Shown here: one piece after another, positions 27,191 to 41,700 of the stretch
How the letters are laid out: each line of letters starts with the position of its first letter
Position numbering within the stretch: position 1 is the first letter of the stretch
Origin: Allacma fusca
Taxonomy: Eukaryota > Arthropoda > Collembola > Symphypleona > Sminthuridae
Direction: 5' to 3'
DNA: 64,000 nucleotides
NCBI GenBank assembly: GCA_947179485.1
Contig: OX359249.1
Span: forward strand, 32,908,250 to 32,972,249
Position numbers and translations under genes: made by a program
Notes under the pieces: generated by a model
Databases searched by the model: none
Told to the model about the DNA's origin: nothing
The model's input: only the letters and a program-made list of their open reading frames with translations

Positions 27191-27749
27191 AACGTGACGC
27201 AAGATCGAGATATTTAGAGAAATTGAAACATTTAAAATTTTTGCCTCCCACCATAATTTTTCCCGTTTGACGCTCGTTTGTAGGAAATTTTATTTGCTAA
27301 TAACTGGTGAGCTATCCAACTGATCTCTACATTGAGAATTGGGGGTATGACCCTTAAGAACAGAGAACAAGGTTATGGAAATTTGTCTTCTGGAGTAAAG
27401 ATGTGGAAATGAGAATTTCCATTTTCCATGAAAGGTCTATCTTTAAGAAGAATATTTTGAAACACTGTGACTGTAGCATTTTTCAAGGGGATTCGTTTAA
27501 GCCTAATATCATCTCCACAAGTTAAATATTCCATTCTCAAGAACGGAAAATATGAGGCAAGGCTTATGAATTGTTTTAAAAAGTAACAATAATTTTTTCT
27601 TTGTTTCAATATTGTCTGACATGTTCGGTTCCTATGGTAAAGCCAATAAAATTTTCTACAACTCTGTGTCAAAAATTATTTTCAAACTATAAGCCCCTTG
27701 GTTTCTACCCTTGAACCAACGTTCAGATAGTGGGAATATTCGTCGAGAT

Positions 27750-28420
27750 GTCCACGTTTTTGAATATCCCACCAAAATTTAAATACGAAATGTTTATAAT
27801 TTTTGTTGTTTTGCAATTAAATTTCTTTAAAATGAGTTCTTAATTAACCACACGTAGCTCCAAGATATGGCCAATAAACCAATGACATTAACAGTCACCG
27901 TTATTAAGACCAAATTAACGCCAATAGAAAACACTGGTCCCATGGTGACATTTGCACTGCTAGTCCAATATACGACATCCTAGTCAAAATTTATTGCACT
28001 CTTTCGGATTTCACGGTGGTTTCCGAAATCGTTTTTTTTTTTGCAAAAATATCAAAAACAGTTGACATAAATGTAAATTTTTGCAATTAATTTGACTTCA
28101 TCTCGGGACAATTTGTCCTTAGTAGGGCCAACTCTCAGATGATTTCTTCTTGGCAAACAAATGCTGACATTTTGGTAAAAATTCGGTGAATTTGAATACC
28201 CCGCCCAAAATTCGACTAGGATTTCTAAATTTCAGTTAAAGTGATTTCAGGTTTTAAAGCAATTAAATATTTTTTAACAACAATGAGACATTATTGACCG
28301 AGATGCGACATCAAAGTAAAAATTTATTGCAGCTTCTGAAATTTCCCAATCGCCCACAAAATGTGTTTTTCCGAAATGTGGTGGATACCAGTCGGAATAA
28401 ATTTTAATTTTTAAAATTCA
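27750..28420. repeat. Degenerate AT-rich repeat block, one orientation
   Basis: Contains recurring strings: AATATCCCACCAAAATTTAAA (27764 region), AATACCCCGCCCAAAATT (28195 region) and AAAATTTATTGCA near 27986 and 28318, the latter each preceded by a CGACATC-like string. The block looks like old duplicated copies of one non-coding element. Reverse complements of the same strings appear at 34.7-35.7 kb. Confidence 0.45.
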
Positions 28421-31400
28421 TTCAACAACTTCATTAAAATCAAAATTTGATTAGGGGCCACCACGTTCGAATCGTGGTTCGGGACCACTTATCGTGCATC
28501 GGAACATTTGACTTTTGGGTCACATATATCACATATATTGAGTTTTTCATCTTATCCAAAATATATAGTAGTACGCAAGCAAATTTTTAAATTTGAGTAA
28601 ATAAATTAAAACCATTTAAAATACCCAAAATCTGCTCTTCTCTTAAAAAATCCTGGCTTCCTCACTTTGTTCCACTTCCTGGAACTCGGAACCAGAGTTT
28701 ATGCCCTGAACGGAGGATATAAATATTTTTAAGCTGGAAAGTTTTTTGTCATCTTCCTTAGGGCACGACGCTTGGGGAGAGACAATAGATATGAAACACT
28801 CATCACAATACTGTACTCGTTGGCTAAATTTTTAAAAGTAGCTTTTGCACAGGAGATCCCACAATAGATTATTAAAATGGAAATGGTGTTTTTAGAAAAA
28901 ATGATCCAACGATAAATCCATCAGTTTGAACTATCTCAAAACGTGCCATATACTTTGGATACGCGTAGGATTAGTAATATCTGGAACTCAAGTGAACTTG
29001 GTTTCAATACGTGACAAGTATTCCGCTTAGCCCTTACATACATGAAATGTCAAGTGAACAGCGAATAGCTTTCAACATGAAATGGAATTAGTAATAAATA
29101 AAATGAAAAATGTCTACAATGTGTTAATACAAAATTATACATTAATCGATTCATCTGTTCTACGTGCGGCTTGACTGGTGTTATGTTTCTTCTTACAGCT
29201 TCAAATTTCAGGGGCACTTTTATATAACCCAATTATACTCAGTATAAACAAATCTGTTACCATATAACACCTCTTGCACGTCACAATTACGTTAAAGAAA
29301 TTCCGGTATAGTTTGAAATTAAAGCTAATTAATAACTAAAATAATTTTAATTAAGTTTGTGCTCTAGTAATCCAGCAAATAATTACTGACTCCAGTAGAT
29401 TATCCTTACCAGAATCTAAGACTCACGTAGAGGCAATGCGTCCTTGTCCGACAATCCGAGATGGACAAGAAATTTCTGTCCCGCCCTTATTCTAAAAAAA
29501 CGTTTGACGCCCCGTGTCAAAATTCGAATCAGGGAACTACTACATTGTTGTCCCGGGTCCCGGCCCATCGCTACATTAAAAAATAATTCATCTCGAAAAT
29601 CAGGACCCGGATGTTTTAGTTTTTTGTGTTGATACCAATTTTAGTACGGCTCATTTCATGCACGATGATCATGTATTTATTAGAAAATAGAAGAGTGGTT
29701 TCGGTACCGTCTACGCGCTTAACCAATATGTAAGCTTAAAATTAATCCTTGTCCCTAAATGTTTCAGTGTTCCATTCCTTTGTAAGCACGCAGGGACAAA
29801 ATATCTTTTTGAAACTACTACAATCCAAATGAGATATTTCAAAAGGTTGAATCTTTTTCAGGGCTTCGTTTAACTGGGAAAACATGATTTTAAAATCCTT
29901 TTTTTTAGTTTCACGTTTTCCTTCTACCTTCCAGTATTGTGGCTCTCAAACTAGCACCCATGCAAAAAAAGCCCATACTTTGTTATGCTAAATATAATTT
30001 TTACCTGCACAATGTTTGTCAAAATCGAACAGCAATCCAACATACGGTAAGCCTGTTGAACCCCTACGGAATCTGTGTAAAATGGAGCAATGCACAATGT
30101 GGTAGAACTGGAGCATAAATACTTTACGGAAGGCAATGTTTTACAGAGAAGTGCAGCAATTACAAAATATTAAAGCTAGTATGATGAGCAACAATAACTG
30201 ACTGCTGACAAAATCGCAATTTGAATAGATACTCGACGTAGGAAATTGATTGATATTACTAAGTAACATATCCAGACTGGATCTGTGTGTATACATACAT
30301 AAAAATTAAATGTTTCGGAGTCTCTAACCATAACTCACCATTTTTGGCTTGCAACTTGTCAGGATTTCTGATATGTTACATAAATTCCATACATTTTACG
30401 TTACCCAGTAACATTTCCGTAAACAGTTTTTTAACAACCATTTATTATTTTATTTCGAAACTTGCATAAACTTAGGGATTATTTAAAACCAGGACAGAAG
30501 GAAAACAATGAAAATTGCCCGAGTACACAGACCTGAAAAAGAGTCAATTACTGTACTGAAAACAAATAAGTATTGGCTGCATTAAATCTACAGTATGAAC
30601 CGTCATATGAAGCTATTTGTACTGAATTTTTCCTGTGAGTTTATGGAATTGACTATTCTAATGTATTGGAATTTTTTTAAAGGTCTTCCCCTATAACAAC
30701 TTGGATAAAAATTTGCTCAAATGTCTATCCAATTATTGTAAGCTAGTGTGCACAATCTTAATGTGTTTGACAAAGGGCTTGAGCCCCTGAAAATTATTTG
30801 TTCAAGTGTGTGAGACATGATCGTCACACTAGAATCCGTTTAATATGGGAGAAATAACAACTGTTAAAACTATTGTATTATTAAAGTATTTTAACTTAAA
30901 AAACATTACAACTTTCAGGGACAGCAACGCTAATCAAATTGTAACTCAAATCATGACATGACTATACTCTCATAAATCATAACTTACATTTCCAGGTTGC
31001 AACTTACAACATGCAGCTTGGAATTTGTGGTAATTACAAGAAGTGTATGACGAGGCGGATGATTCTATATAGAATAAAAATCTATTAAATTGAGTATTAA
31101 TTGAGAATTTCCTTGAATATGAATTTGAACAACTTCAAACAACTCGAAACAACTTCAAATTGAAACAAACTTCAATGAATACATGTCTTAGTGCAGTGAC
31201 TTGTGCTTCTACGATATTAATTTATTAATGCGTGCATTGTAAAAGCCCTGCCTATTTTGTCTCTATTTTTTGATAATATCAGACGATAAAAGGTTTAAGC
31301 ATTAAACACTCACAAGCAAATATCATGACGAGTCCATTCAGGAACGTCATGAGGGTTTGTACAATTATAGGTACCTTGCAAAATGTCCCTGGCACAAATT

Positions 31401-32718
31401 AAAAATTCCTGATCTCAGGGCCCACGTCTCACTTAAGATTTCTCATGTTAAATCCCCTAAGCATTTTCGAAATTGAGTAAAATATAAAAAATAGGAAATT
31501 CTAATAAGTTGTGAAACAGTGAAGCATCTTCGTAAAAATGCGCAGGGGAATTTTAACTCCCTGATTCTTTCTATAATTACGTTAAGTCCCATAAAAAATT
31601 ATTTGAAATTTTGTAAGTCGGAGAGTTATAGAAGTCTCATCCTTTTAAGTTCAAGGAAAATGTTTCGATTTCAAATCATTTCAGGCTCAGTTTGAACTCG
31701 AGAGGTTAATAGGCGTGTATTACCTGAAATCGAAGTTTGGAAAACTCTGGACAGTCGTTTTATCGTATTTGATAATATTTTTTGAATTTTGTAACGCACC
31801 CACTGAATGATAAATATTCGTAAACATTCTGGAATTCATTTCATTACTCTGGAGTTTACATACATACGTAGTGATGACTGACAGAAAAATTCAGTAGCTG
31901 TGAGTGTACGAGTTATTTGAAGTAAGAAAAGCTTTGAGACTGATTCAGAAACTCGTTTTAATTTCACTGGAACTTCATATTACCTGAAAAAGACCTTCTA
32001 CCTAATATGTTGGGTTTTGAGTTTGACATGACGTTGTATATTAGTATCTGTAGTAACAGAATTTATACCAAAAGCATTTGATAGCAATTAAACCCATGCT
32101 TAACTCACAAACTATGCTTGTGAAGTACTCAATGTTATACTTTGGCTAATATAATGATTACTGATGCGTTGAACGGATAAACTTGGGCTATTTCTCGAAA
32201 GAAAGTCTTATAAAACCAACAGACGGTTGAAGCTTCCAAGTCTCTTTACTTGTTCCAGTTGCAGAGCATAAATGTAATTTTTGTGACAGTCTGCACTATG
32301 TGGCTGCCAAGTTCAACTATGGACTTAAACTTTTTGCATCCCCTTGAGATAAATGTAATTTCTCGAGGGGACGAGTTAACAGATTTATTCAATGGATTCA
32401 GGAGTAAGGACTCAACGTGCTGCTGCTGGTCTAATAAAAGAGTCTTGTTACCCTTCACATCTTCCCTTTTTCATCTTTCTTTTGGCTTCATTTCACATGA
32501 AATTATCGTACAAGTTTTCCTGGCTGAAGGAGAGGGAATTACTTGTGTGATTGTAATGTCACATTAATTATGTCGCACAAGTCTTTTCTGGAGTTTCATT
32601 TGAAATCATTTGAAAGCTGGAATCCGATTTTATGAGATTTGGTGATCAGATTCATGATCATGTCTGTACAGGGTGAATATAATCATTTGTCACCTCCATT
32701 TAGGGAGTGACGCATGAA
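28421..32718. other. Non-coding stretch, nothing firm
   Basis: A hairpin motif TTTGACAAAGGGCTTGAGCCCCTGAAAA at 30766-30793 resembles the end motif of the Penelope-like relic at 26.9 kb. CCACG-TTCGAAT-CGTGG at 28452-28468 imitates a tRNA T arm without the rest of a tRNA. No gene is supportable. Confidence 0.45.
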
Positions 32719-32810
32719 ATATCTGATTCCTCCTGTTTGCAGTAAATTCTTTTACAGATATTCTGAAATTAATTTTATTCACCTGTGTCATTATTTTAGG
32801 TCATGGCTTT
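32719..32810 (+). repeat. Dispersed repeat copy B (pairs with 27093-27190)
   Basis: The second, diverged copy of the segment described at 27093-27190, in the same orientation. The flanks do not align by eye. Confidence 0.4.
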
Positions 32811-34679
32811 CAAAACCGTTAAACAAAGTCAATTTTTCTTCCGAATGTCAATTTCTTTTTCATTCGTTTTTTATTCTCATAATACATTTTTTGAACAATG
32901 TTTTGATGAGAGTTCATAGAACATTTTATGGACTTTCTAGGGAGCTATTTAATAGGTTTCTATGTTGAGAATTGTAGATATGCCTGGAAAAGACCCAAAG
33001 TAAGATGGGAGAAATTCAGCGTCAAGAGATACTAAAGTGAGAAAGCTGCGGAAAATAAGGATTTTCAGAGCTTGCAATTTTTGATCGACGGTCCGGAGTT
33101 TTTAAAAACTATTTTGGACGCTGCGTTTATAGCATATTTTATAAAATTTCCTACAAAAGATCGACAAAGCATTGTTCAAAAACATTTGTTGCCTTTGCTT
33201 GACGTTTTTGAACTCTGTGACCTCAAATAATGATCGAGGTGACTTAAATTAATTTCAGAAAATATGGAAAAGAATTTGCTACGAACAGGGACAATCAGAT
33301 ATTTCCTGCGTTACCCTTACTTGGGCTAGTGGGGTGGCAAATGATTATGGTCGTCATGAGAAAATAGTTTTTCCCAATATCCTCGAACTATGATACAAAT
33401 GTTACTGTTGTTACTACTACTGCAGCCTTCATAAAGGCAATATACTCTTGAATCTACTTGCATACAAATCCACGTGAATAGTTGTAAAACCCAATTAACT
33501 TCTTTTTTTTTAAATCCAGAAAAGGCTTTCAAAGTGTGTTTTCATTCTGAGGATCAACCAGTATTTAGAAAACTTGTTTCGCTTTACTTTCTCCTTGTAC
33601 AAAGATAAGTACATCAGTAGAAGTTTTTGTGGTTTGCTGTCCACCAGGCTTATCTCTATACCAAAGAAAATAACTTTACATTGCTTTTACATTGAATCGT
33701 CAAGATTAATTGCGACAGCTGAATACAAGAAAAATGTTGATGTAATCAAAGATCAATCTGTATACCCGGTTCTTCATCAATGTAAGTCGACCCAATCAGT
33801 TCAAATATTTTTAAAATATTTGCAATCTTGATTGTATGACAAATACCACTATTATAGAGCTTACAAATCATATACATGTACACTAGCCCCACAACATATT
33901 TTGCTTGTGAACTTACTATGGTCGGATTGAATTACTAGTAACCAAGTAAAATTTCCCCTAAAATTACCTCCACTAAAATGTTATATGCATGGGCGTTTTG
34001 CTTCCACGATAACAACAACAACAATATAATTTGTAGAAGAAATGCAAATCCTCAAATGCAAAGAAAATTTCCTCGCTCACACCGTCTTGATAACCCTGAA
34101 TCAAGTTTTGATTTTGCTACATGTGTTTTAAAAATTTTGACTGGGAATTTTTGAAAAAAACCGTAATCTTGACCAATGTTTTGAAATGCCATACTTTTTG
34201 CCTAGAAAAAATCATCTGACGCTTTGCCCACTGTTAACGCTACGCTCAACATTAAAGCAAAAATCCAGTCCTGACGCCACTGTACATTTAGGTTAAGATT
34301 CTAATGCTAACCATCTTATCTGTTATTTTCCTGGACGTCAACGGCACTACTAGCTTGCTGTTTATTTTTAGTTCAAGCACACCTTTTACCTGGAATAACC
34401 TTTTTAGCAGGGCGGTTTTGAGAGCCTTTGAGTAAGGGTGAAGCTGAGTATTCTATCTCTAGTACAATAAAAACTCACTAAGTCAGACTGGACAATTCCC
34501 GTGTCTCACGTTGTCCGCATTATTGTCTTCCAGGACAAACCCATCAATACTGTATCTATATTCACAATCTACACATACCTTGGTTCTACAGCGTTCTTGT
34601 CATCCCTGGCTCATCACCCACCTTCAAGAGTAATCGTCTTAAAATGCAGTTTTTAAATAATTTAAAATATTTTAAATCC

Positions 34680-35730
34680 ATGTCAACTGGAGTTCAAAAT
34701 TTTGAAAATACCGAAATTAGACTTTCTTAGTACTTTCGAAAAATTGCAATAACTTTGGTCTAGCAAGACACATCTCGGCTAGTGCTAATTCAAGCTAAAA
34801 CCATGCTAAAGAATTAAATTTCAAAATTGTAGTTACAATTTTTGTGGGATATTCAATATTACTGATTTTTTCCCAAAGTTTTACTATTTTAATCTACAAT
34901 AATGATTCATTTGAGAATTTGTTCCCCCCGTCAGAACAAATTTTTCTGTGTTGAAGTTTTTACATAAATGAAAATTTTTCAAAAGCATGTCGACTGGTGC
35001 TCACAATTTTGAAATAAAAATGTTTTAGAGCCATTTTGAAATTCGAAAATCTGCAATAAATTTTGACCGGGACACTGCATCAAGGTCGTTTTACGCTCAT
35101 TGTAAAGCTATATAATTACTGTACATGAAACCAATTACTCCAAAATTTTAAAAGCGCAGGTCAAAAATAGAGTGAACTATTAAAAGCCGATTAAAGTATT
35201 AATTTATTAGCTAATTAAAAGTACCGACTTTTTATCTAATTTTTACCATTTTGTTTTTCCCCAGATTTTTTCTTGCTTTTTGACCGTCTCATTCGTTTTG
35301 ACCAGGGTTCAAATTTTGTTTTTGCAAATTCAAAAAATTTTTAAAATCAGATCTTGGGACGCCTGAAGAATCTCAAAAAAGTGCAATATTACTTTTGACT
35401 GGAATCTTGGCCAATAATAGCTCATTGAAAAGCAGTTTAATGATTGCCAGACGAATCCACCTCAACCAAAATCTTAACCCAAATTTTGGTGGGACAATCA
35501 AAATTAGAAATTGAAAAAATCATCATCATTAGAAAATCAAAATAGCCATGAAGGATTCATCTTTGGCCTACCTGGGTCTGTCAACTTTGGACAATTTGTC
35601 CTGTGATGAAGTTTTTAAGCACATTTCTAATTCGACTGGTTTTCTCGACCCTTATGGCATAAGTTTAGCAGTGAGAATTGGACGTTTCAAATCGGCGTTA
35701 AATTTTGGCGGGATATTTATAAATACTAGC
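34680..35730. repeat. Degenerate AT-rich repeat block, opposite orientation
   Basis: Contains ATTTTTGTGGGATATTCAA (34847 region), AATTTTGGTGGGACAAT (35482 region), AATTTTGGCGGGATATTT (35701 region) and TGCAATAAATTTTGACC(G)GGAC with CTGCATC (35051 region). These are reverse complements of motifs at 27.75-28.4 kb. Confidence 0.45.
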
Positions 35731-38700
35731 ATGCAAGCCATCCACCAAGGTGGATGGGAAAACTGGGATAGCAATGGTTTGTAAACCATAAAAGAATATT
35801 AAACAACAATATATAATTAGGCCGTTTTTACATATAAGGCTGTTCTTCGTTTAAATAAATACAACAGATCCTTTAAAACTAATCCGTTTGTATTGGGTAA
35901 AATCTGTGACAGAAACCAACTTCGTCGCTTTTTAATAGCTTTATACATCTATTTTTTTCATTACTTTCCTTGCAAAGGTAAGTTGAATTTAAATTTTTAA
36001 AACCATATGTGAATTCAAGGGGCTCAGCTCTGGTCCGGCTAGGGTACAAAAAAGGCCCTCAGATTCCATGCGGAAAGGCCTTTCTATATATTTGACTATT
36101 TCTGTTATTCAAAGTTTCCCGGCACTGACCTACATACATAAGCAATGGCTTAATATTAATTGTTTTACCTACATTTCGTATATAGGTTTTTGAAGTAACT
36201 TCACTGTTGTATTAACTTTATCTGGAGTCACAATTAAACATCGAATGGAACTGGCATAGTAGCTAGATATAAAAACGACTCTTAGGAAAATTAAAGCATC
36301 CTATCTATGTTAGCAACATTGCCACAGACTTTGGTCAAAATAGAATTAGCTGATTTTTAAAAACGGAAGCCTCTCTTTTACTACGTGAAGTCGGTACTCA
36401 AAGAATAATTTTTAGAATTATTGTTCTCAAACTTTTCCGTGGCATAAATGTTGTTTTGAAAATATTTCAATGCTGTTTAGTAAATAGGTGCTCTACAGGG
36501 GACTTATAAAGTGGTAATTAAATTATTTAAGCTGAGCAAATGTTTGAAATTTGAAATTGTCTTTGTTTATATGCTTTTTGCTGGAACCCATTATTAAAAT
36601 TATAAGAATTGACCACAAAATATTAGCTATTCCTAATTTAATAATTCAATAAGACCCTAATTTTTGACCATGAAAGTGTCAATTATTTTAGTAATCCAGG
36701 ACGCTGTCAATGCATAATAAGTGCATCAGTTTAATTAATTTTATGTCTGACATGCTTTGGTGTACCCCAAAGTTACTCTTATACTCTAAATTACTCTCAT
36801 ATTCAAAGTTAGAATTAATCGTGGTAGTTAAAAGATGATGGCCAATCAATATTAGCCAAACTGTACTAAATATTCAAAGGCGTACACAATAAGCAAGTAG
36901 TATAGTTGATTCGAATTAACCATACAAATTCTAAGATGCAAGATAGTAACTTGTTGGTAACTTGTTTAGCATTGCGGTATTTATTTTCTTTTCTCTTTTT
37001 TAATTTTTTCTGGTTTGTAATCTAAAATGGTATTATTTTTTGTTGGCTTGAACCGGATTAAGTTGTAGTAGCATTTGGTTACTATAATTTAAGCCTGTCC
37101 AGGTAAACAAAAAAGAAATGTTAAAAAAGAATAGAGGTTCATTTTTTCCTTTCATTCGAGCAAATAAATGATTTAAAATAAAAATTAAAGCATTTTTTGC
37201 ATGAATAAAAGAAAAAAATGAACCGCTATGCTTCAACATTTCATGTACATATTTGACGACTGGCACCATCATGACAATCACTTTCAAATTAGTATAAAGG
37301 ATGAATGTCTCGACAAGTACTTTCCACAAGCTCAACGTTGGCCTTATTGTTAGAGTTGGAAACAAGCCTCGAAGGGGTTTGTTTTTAAAGAAAATGAATT
37401 AAAAATAACTTTTGAAAATAAAATGTTACCATTCGGAAATCAAATTGCTAAGTTGGGTTTTCACTTTTTACTACTCGTCAGAAAAGATTGGTCTAAATGT
37501 AGTAAATTTTATTAAGTCCACAGGAAAATGTACTACAAAGTAAAAGAATTGAACAATTTAGCTCACTTTCGTATGACTGGACGGGGAAAATACGGCTTAA
37601 GAATTATTGTAGGGAGAAATTATTTGTAGGAATACATATTAACTACATCTATGTTCACAGGAAAGCACACAATGTTTTAAAGTTTTGTAGTCGGTGAAAA
37701 TAATTATTTACCTGTGACTGTGACCCTCCGAAGCTACTTAAGGATTTCGGCTTAGAAGTTTACTCTTCAAATGTAAACAACAATAGTTATTGTAGTTATT
37801 CATTATTTGCAGAGCTGAAAGTGAAATACAAGGAGTTGTTAAAGTTAAACTGTGTGTAGAAGTTTTCATGAATTATTAAGTACACTGAAAGTTCTTTACA
37901 CCTTGATTGCAAACATTTTCTGTGATGTATCACAGCCTCGTGGATGTACTCCCGGGCTCTTAACTTGTACAGAAGTAGCAGGGAAAGGGAACAGAAGCAA
38001 ACGTGTCATAGTCATTTGCACATATGTGACAGTTAAAAATAAACTTTGCAAATGAATGGGGGGGCTTCCAAATTGAATGCACAGTATATTTTTCAAAGAT
38101 ATGGGCATTCCCAGCGACAAGACACTATGGATTGTTTATAGGAATCGTCCCTACTGTATTTTTGGAGTAATGTTAAATCAAACATTAGTACTAATTACAG
38201 GGCTAGGATGCACAAGGAGGCTATGATGAGCGAGTCCTAGGTCTGCTCAAAAGTTTGAACTCACCGACATCATCATAAAATTCTACCATTCGACCATTCG
38301 AATTCTGCATCCAAAGCCATGTCACTCTGCGGTGTCGTACACATAATCGAGGTTATGCCGGAGCTGCTGCAAATAAATATAAATAAAAATAAAAAGTTAC
38401 ATTAGTGTCGTCAAGCTTCAACAAAGGGCGATAAGCAACCCCCAAAGCGCAATGTTCTGTTGATAATTTGACAATCCAGTGATAAAAGAAACACAGTTGC
38501 CGATTACAGTCGTTGTTGTTGCTACTTCAGCAGCAATATGGCACATTTTGTCAATGAAACCCAAGTTCTTCTATTCCAGGGGGTCGTGTATTTTCATGCA
38601 TTTTAATTTTAAGAAAAAAATGTTTTCTTGGCAAAACAAATAATTTTATTCTAACAGATGCAGATTGCATAAAGATTAGCTGACGTTGCTTACGATCAAG

Positions 38701-41700
38701 TTCTCCCTAAAAGCAGTACCAGTATAGATACATTTTTATTACCACTTCTCAATACTTACACACTATAACATCCCTCCTGGTATTCCCTTTACAATTATTA
38801 TGCGTCATTTTTTTTATAACCCGACAAAGGGTGTACAGACCGGTTGAATTCGAATTCCATAAAATATTTTGGAACTCAGGACGAGTTATTAAGGAGGGAC
38901 GGTAGCAATGCATAAATGCGCAATATACGGTAGGATACTGCAATATGGATCTTTATCTCCCCGTAGTTCCATAGTAGGGGCATTGATAAAAACAATTCCA
39001 TTCCCCCATTTTGTAGGAAATTTTCTTCCAGATTTAGGAGCAATTGTTCCACCCCCTTAGACCAAAAAACTCTCGATACAGCTGTCAAAGAAGTGGAGTA
39101 AAGTCGTAATTTGTTTCATTTTTTACTTAAATTTCAAAATGTCAACACAATTTTGATGCCACTTTGTAGGAAATTTAAAGAGCTTTTCAAACAAATAAAA
39201 TCTGAGACACCTCATCAAATACTGTCTGCACACGAGGGAAAAGTGTGAAGAAAGCTATTGGCAAATCAGCTTCCGAAATCCGAAAATAAATTGCCTATGA
39301 GGAGTTCTATACACAATTTTCGGAAAAGCTTAAAGAAAAGGTTCCTCAAAATTGGGAATCGAATATTTTCCCTCCAGGACTAATTGTAAGGGGGAGTAAA
39401 AGTAATTCTGGCACCCGATACATTAATAAGATTAAGGACTAAAGTTATGTTGACACTAATTAAATTTCTAAGTCAGTACTCATATTACATTTTAATTCGG
39501 GCAAGGGGTTAGTTTTGGCATGTAATTACTTAATAACGACTATTACTGAAATGAACAAATTGCTCGAAATTTTTCTGAGATTTCATGAGGAAAATCTCTG
39601 GGTACACTTTGATCTATATTTACACTGAGGCACATCAAAGACTGCTCACTTCACAAGTCTCTTAAATGTATTTACGCTACTGGACAAATGCAGGGATCCC
39701 ATCAAGCGATTGTAAGGAAGTCAGTGTACGTACATATGACCAAAGGAATGCAAATAGTGCATCCCCACATTTTGTAAACGTTGCCACTCAAGTGTTAAGA
39801 ACAAAGTGGCATATGATTTCATTACGGACGCTGTTGGGAGCCATCTTTGACAATCTGGTGTTGTTTACATAGCTATTTCTCATGCCATTTACTTTACTAA
39901 CACGATATTTCTACCTGTGGAAGTGAAGGTAGTGAAGGTAGGTGGTGTGTGCATACGCTGAAACAATGACCGTTCAATCTGCCGGCTTTCATCCTTTGCC
40001 CTTTTTATAAGGCCGTCATATGGCCTGTACAGCTTTCAGCTATAGGCTTACATGTGCTAGCCATTGTTTTTTTTAGTTTAATGAGAAAATGTTACGGATA
40101 GGATGAATTTACCATAGCTTAAAATCTTTGAAAGACCTCTCACAAAATAAATATAGCTTATAATAATTGTCCTTGTTTTCTTGTTTTCATATAACATGTG
40201 GTAGTCTGGGTGGTGCTTGTACATAGCTATAGATAGGGGTAAAGACGTGCACGGCATAGTAAACTAGTAACTGGCAAAGGTGTTATACACAGGATTCCGG
40301 ATCGGTGTGGATTTTTAAAGTTGATTTTCATGTCAGTTCATCACACTGTCTAGCTTGAGGGGAGATTTGTAAATGGGAAGAATGTTTCTACGCTAATTCC
40401 TATATACTAGGCATTTGCCTATGTCTGCTCCTTTGCCGGCCGGATCATTCAAATACATGCCTTCTTATCTTCTCCTTTTTTACCACCTTCAAAAACAGAC
40501 AGTTACAAATAAAAGACGAGCTACTATATGGTCAGGAATATTAACGGTTGCAGGATCTGAGACAACTCGTCGAGTCCTGAGAATCCCTCATATATGTATG
40601 TATGTATGCTTGCATTTAGGAAATGGGAAAAGTATTTTCAATAAAGAATTATCCCAACTCACCAACTCATCCACGTAATTATATGCATATGCTGATTTCT
40701 CTCATTGCAAATGCAACCTTCTCTTGTAAACCTTGTTTTGAGTTCCGGTGGATTCGGTACAATCTGCACTCTCTGTATTTGCGATAAAAACTTTTAAATC
40801 AAACAAAATTTTTATATATTAGGGTGAAGGTTAGGAAAGTACGGAAGTTATTTTTCTTTGCCAGTCTTGTGGATCCTATTTTTATGAACTGTCTCCTGGT
40901 GGGGGGCTCAAAAAAAAGTGGGAGCTTCAAAGAACAAAATTTAAGGATTATTTTATTCACTAGAGATTCTTTTATCAAAAACATTTAGAATAACAATCTT
41001 AGAAACAACAAGGAGGTTTGATAAAAAATACACTTGTTGTCGGAGGTTATTCATGGGGTTAAAATTCTTGCAAGGTAATAAAGTAATTGACCTTATAACC
41101 AGTAACGTTATAAGACCTTAATTTAGCATTCAGATCGTCTCGTACAGTGACGCTGTGAGTAGTCTTTTACGTTAGTCATAATTACACAGGAGGGGATGGA
41201 GATTGATACTCCCAATATATGTTGTTACTCGAGTTTTGAGTCTTGCAAACAAATTCCTGTCCTCCTGATATTTATACCATTGTCTACTATCATGTAACTG
41301 CTGTTTAATAGTCCTATGATTCACTTATCCTTTTATACGAAATGCATGTGATTTTTTTTTTGATGCCACTGATTGTACTAGAGTATTCAAAGAGTGGACG
41401 CTAATCTCTCTGTCCTTTTTGTGCCCTATAGACAACAATTCCTTACCATTTATTAATACTGTTGATTTTTTGTAAGGAGATAGTAAATCTTCATTTTTAT
41501 TTTGATAATTTCATTAGCCGGCAGAAATTCACTGGCAATAAATTGAGGTAGCGGAAGGAACTTACAAGGTCCGGTATGGTCAGCTGTAATACATAAGAAG
41601 GATTGGTGAGTGAAACTGGATTACATGTGCGTGTGTGTTCACACACACAGAGACAAATACACAGGGATCACCCACGGAAATATGTCATTTATGCTCGTTG

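Noticed and set aside
28452-28468. tRNA T-arm-like CCACG-TTCGAAT-CGTGG
   Set aside because: No acceptor, D or anticodon stem can be formed upstream; probably chance or a dead SINE.
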